From the NCBI GenBank assembly GCA_946480485.1, contig CAMLJW010000284.1, positions 1 through 6,993 of the forward strand: 6,993 nucleotides of DNA, read 5' to 3'. The notes under the pieces were generated by a model. It had not been told where the DNA came from, did no database searches, and saw nothing but the letters and a program-made list of their open reading frames with translations. This DNA comes from an uncultured Streptomyces sp. (GTDB lineage Bacteria; Actinomycetota; Actinomycetes; Streptomycetales; Streptomycetaceae). This document shows positions 5,380 through 6,993 of this stretch, piece after piece. Position numbers and translations under genes: made by a program. Numbering within the stretch: position 1 is the first letter of the stretch; each line of letters starts with the position of its first letter.

Positions 5380-6708
5380 ATGAGTCAGTCACGAGACCAT
5401 GCTCGCGACCACTGGCCGATGCGGCCGTTCAGGAACGGAGGGGCCGGCCCCGAAAACGGAGTGGCCCGCCCCGGGGCATTGGCCCGGAAACGTGCCGCCG
5501 CGCAGTTGGCCGCCGGTACGCCCGTACTGCCCGTGCTGATCATCTCCGTCATCGTGCTCGTCGACCTCGTCGGCGGGGCGGGGATGACCTGGCTGCCACT
5601 GTTCGCCGCCGGGCCCGCGCTGGCCGCCACGACCAACGGGCCGCGCGGAGTCCTCTGTGTCGGGCTCCTGGCCACGACGCTCGGCACGACGCTCGGAATC
5701 CGTGACGGTGCGCCGGGCTCCGAGCTGGGCGCCGTACTGTCCGCCCTGGTGGCCGTCACCCTGGCGAGTGGCCTGGCCAGCGCGTTGCGCGGGCGTCGCG
5801 AGCGGGTACTCGCGGCCGTCCGCTCGGTCGCGGAGGCCGCCCAGCATGCGCTGCTCAAGCCCGTACCGGCGACGGTCGGTCCGTTCCAGGTGGCCGTCCG
5901 TTACAGCGCCGCGGCGGCGGAGGCCCGTATCGGCGGGGATCTCTACGCACTGGTTCCCACCCCGTACGGGGTCAGGCTGATCGTCGGCGATGTGCGCGGC
6001 AAGGGGCTGCCGGCCGTGGGGACCGCCGCCCTTGTGCTCGGGGTCTTCCGCGAGGCCGCCTACGACGAGCCCGATCTCCTCGCCGTCGTCGGCAGGATCG
6101 AACGGAGCCTGGCACGAAACCTCGGCTCCGACGACTTCGTCACCGCCGTGGTCGCCGGATACCCCCGGGAAGGGCGACTGGAGGTCGTCAACTGCGGGCA
6201 CGCGCCTCCGCTGCTGGTACGCGAATCCCAGGTCGTGGCGGTCGAGCCCGCCCATCCGGCCCCGCCCCTCGGGCTGCGCGCCCTCACGGGCGAGACCCCC
6301 AGCCTCCAGGTGCTGCCGTTCACCGACGGGGATCAGCTGCTGCTCTACACCGACGGGGTCACCGAGGCCCGCGACCACGGCCGTGAGTTCTACCCGCTCG
6401 CCGAAAGACTGGCGCGGCACGTGTCCGACGAGCCTGCGCGTGCTCTCACCGCGCTCCACGACGAACTGCTGGCGCATGTGGGCGGCCGACTGCACGACGA
6501 CGCGGCGCTGCTCCTGCTCCGCAAACCAGCCGTGCCAGAAGCGGCCGTTCACGAAGCGGCCGTGCCAGAACCGGCCGTGCCAGAACCGGCCGTGCCCGAA
6601 CCGGCCGTTCGCCAAACGGGCGTTCGCCAAACGGGCGTTCCCAAAGCGTCCGTGCCGGAAGCGGCCGTTGCCGAGGCGGCGTCCGACGCCGGTCGCGGCA
6701 GCGGCTGA
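5380..6708 (+). CDS. Membrane-anchored SpoIIE-type PP2C serine/threonine phosphatase with repeat tail
   Basis: This 442-residue protein has a basic cytoplasmic head (1-45) and about four hydrophobic segments (48-65, 68-84, 88-108, 116-136). A short Arg-rich linker follows, then a SpoIIE/PP2C-SIG domain (about 155-381). The metal-binding and fold motifs are all present: ARIGGDLY with Asp187, GDVRGKG with Asp204, NCGHAPPLL (271-279), LLYTDGVTEARD with Asp325, and DDAALLLLR with Asp374. It should therefore be an active Mn/Mg-dependent phosphatase. The family typically dephosphorylates anti-sigma-factor antagonists (STAS proteins) in partner-switching; no kinase or STAS gene is in the window, so its target is unknown. 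Residues 383-432 are ten pentapeptide repeats, an unusual extension beyond the catalytic fold. Start: ATG 5380 has only weak ribosome sites (GGA 5371-5373; AAGGA 5362-5366, 13 bases away). An in-frame ATG at 5419 is possible and would not affect the membrane or catalytic regions. Confidence 0.92.
   Translation: MSQSRDHARDHWPMRPFRNGGAGPENGVARPGALARKRAAAQLAAGTPVLPVLIISVIVLVDLVGGAGMTWLPLFAAGPALAATTNGPRGVLCVGLLATTLGTTLGIRDGAPGSELGAVLSALVAVTLASGLASALRGRRERVLAAVRSVAEAAQHALLKPVPATVGPFQVAVRYSAAAAEARIGGDLYALVPTPYGVRLIVGDVRGKGLPAVGTAALVLGVFREAAYDEPDLLAVVGRIERSLARNLGSDDFVTAVVAGYPREGRLEVVNCGHAPPLLVRESQVVAVEPAHPAPPLGLRALTGETPSLQVLPFTDGDQLLLYTDGVTEARDHGREFYPLAERLARHVSDEPARALTALHDELLAHVGGRLHDDAALLLLRKPAVPEAAVHEAAVPEPAVPEPAVPEPAVRQTGVRQTGVPKASVPEAAVAEAASDAGRGSG
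6526..6675 (+). repeat. Ten tandem 15-bp repeats encoding x(A/G/S)Vxx pentapeptides
   Basis: Ten in-frame 15-bp units encode PAVPE, AAVHE, AAVPE, PAVPE, PAVPE, PAVRQ, TGVRQ, TGVPK, ASVPE and AAVAE. The third-position Val is invariant and the last residue is Glu, Gln or Lys. Units 4 and 5 differ by one base, and units 6-8 share the GGCGTTC-type block, pointing to recent slippage duplications. The repeats start right after the last strand of the phosphatase domain and would make an extended Pro/Ala/Val-rich tail. They are distinct from the A(D/N)Lxx pentapeptide-repeat family. Confidence 0.93.
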
Positions 6709-6723
6709 GCGGACTTGCCGCGG

Positions 6724-6906
6724 TCAGGTGCGGTACCGCGCCTCCATCAGAGGCGCACGGAACTGAGCGACCAGCCCCGGACGCCTCGCGGCCGCCGCGC
6801 CCGCAGCCTGGTCATGGCTTGCCGTGCCCGCCGGGTCGGTGTTCTCGTCGCTGACGTAGGCCCAGCCAGGGCAGGAACGCTTCCAGCAAACTGCCCAGGT
6901 GCCCAT
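6724..6906 (-). CDS. Possible small minus-strand protein of 60 residues, unknown
   Basis: This frame starts at an ATG (6906-6904 on the minus strand) and encodes 60 residues. It opens with MGTWAVCWKRSCPGWAYVSD, with a C-x4-C pair at residues 7 and 12 and several Trp, followed by an Ala-rich middle and the tail MEARYRT. About 82% of codons end in G or C, more than expected for a chance frame in DNA of this composition but less than the neighbours. No ribosome site is visible before the ATG, and the end overlaps the hairpin at 6738-6756. It is not a family I recognise. It may be a real small gene convergent with the phosphatase gene, a decayed remnant, or a chance frame. Confidence 0.25.
   Translation of the reverse strand: MGTWAVCWKRSCPGWAYVSDENTDPAGTASHDQAAGAAAARRPGLVAQFRAPLMEARYRT
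6738..6756 (+). terminator. Hairpin terminator after the phosphatase gene
   Basis: GCGCCTC (6738-6744) and GAGGCGC (6750-6756) form a perfect 7-bp stem with a CATCA loop, 29 bases past the stop. A separate 10-bp palindrome GCGGTACCGC (6730-6739) abuts it. There is no U tract. It is a likely transcription end for the phosphatase gene. Confidence 0.6.
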
Positions 6907-6939
6907 GGAGTTGGCACTAATCGTCAGGGAGTCAGCAGT

Positions 6940-6993
6940 GTGAGCGACGACACCTCAAGTAACCCGCCGGTAGGGACATTTGACTCTGTCGGT
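6940..6993 (+). CDS. Start of a further gene (partial, runs off the window)
   Basis: A GTG at 6940 is preceded by AGGGAG (6926-6931) at the ideal spacing of eight bases, the best ribosome site in the window. The frame is open for 18 codons to the window edge and reads MSDDTSSNPPVGTFDSVG. A hydrophilic Ser/Asp/Pro-rich start is typical of cytoplasmic proteins. Codons are less G+C-biased at third positions than in the other genes, which is common at gene starts but could also mark a gene of foreign origin. Function cannot be told. Confidence 0.6.
   Translation, partial: MSDDTSSNPPVGTFDSVG

Noticed and set aside
5389..6630. A 413-codon minus-strand frame beginning with HGRFW-type repeats
   Set aside because: The repeats are the 15-bp phosphatase tail units read backwards; the + strand frame has all PP2C motifs, so this is a shadow.
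5990..6766. A 258-codon + strand frame with KRPC/NRPC repeats overlapping the phosphatase gene
   Set aside because: It is the alternative frame of the same 15-bp repeats and catalytic region; a repeat length divisible by three keeps every frame open.

Overview
The window is about 70% G+C, its long reading frames use G or C at almost every third codon position, and its protein families (multidomain PucR regulator, IclR regulator, SpoIIE-type PP2C phosphatase) are those of a Streptomyces or close actinomycete chromosome. All well-supported genes lie on the + strand. Family calls come from reading motifs by eye; no database search was possible.

Layout. 1-72 looks like the last codons of an upstream gene. 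89-466 encodes a small soluble protein built from two tandem copies of a helical 'YERxHxxR' module. 467-718 is non-coding and holds five copies of a short G+C-rich repeat, plus a hairpin. 719-2350 encodes a PucR-type transcriptional regulator. 2351-2717 is a long, comparatively A+T-richer leader full of small palindromes, a hairpin and a tandem repeat. It precedes 2718-4178, a 12-helix amino-acid permease that closely resembles GABA permease (GabP). A 21-bp perfect hairpin (4201-4245) closes gabP. It is followed by a 181-bp foldback element with 19-bp terminal inverted repeats (4257-4437), read here as a MITE. Nested inverted repeats (4477-4512) then lie just before an IclR-type regulator (4520-5278). 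5380-6708 encodes a membrane-anchored PP2C/SpoIIE phosphatase whose catalytic residues are intact and whose C-terminus carries ten pentapeptide repeats. A hairpin (6738-6756) follows it. A possible small minus-strand gene lies at 6724-6906, and a new gene begins at 6940 and runs off the window.

How the genes may work together. The PucR regulator and gabP are adjacent and co-directional, and the DNA between them has several operator-like palindromes. The simplest reading is that the PucR protein controls uptake of GABA or a related amino acid. The IclR regulator and the phosphatase seem to be separate transcription units, since each has its own upstream inverted repeat and gabP is sealed off by a strong hairpin. 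The most distinctive items are the MITE-like element, the repeat tail of the phosphatase, the repeats after the first gene, and the structured gabP leader, including a reading frame whose stop overlaps the gabP start. I see no sign of a new multi-gene system.
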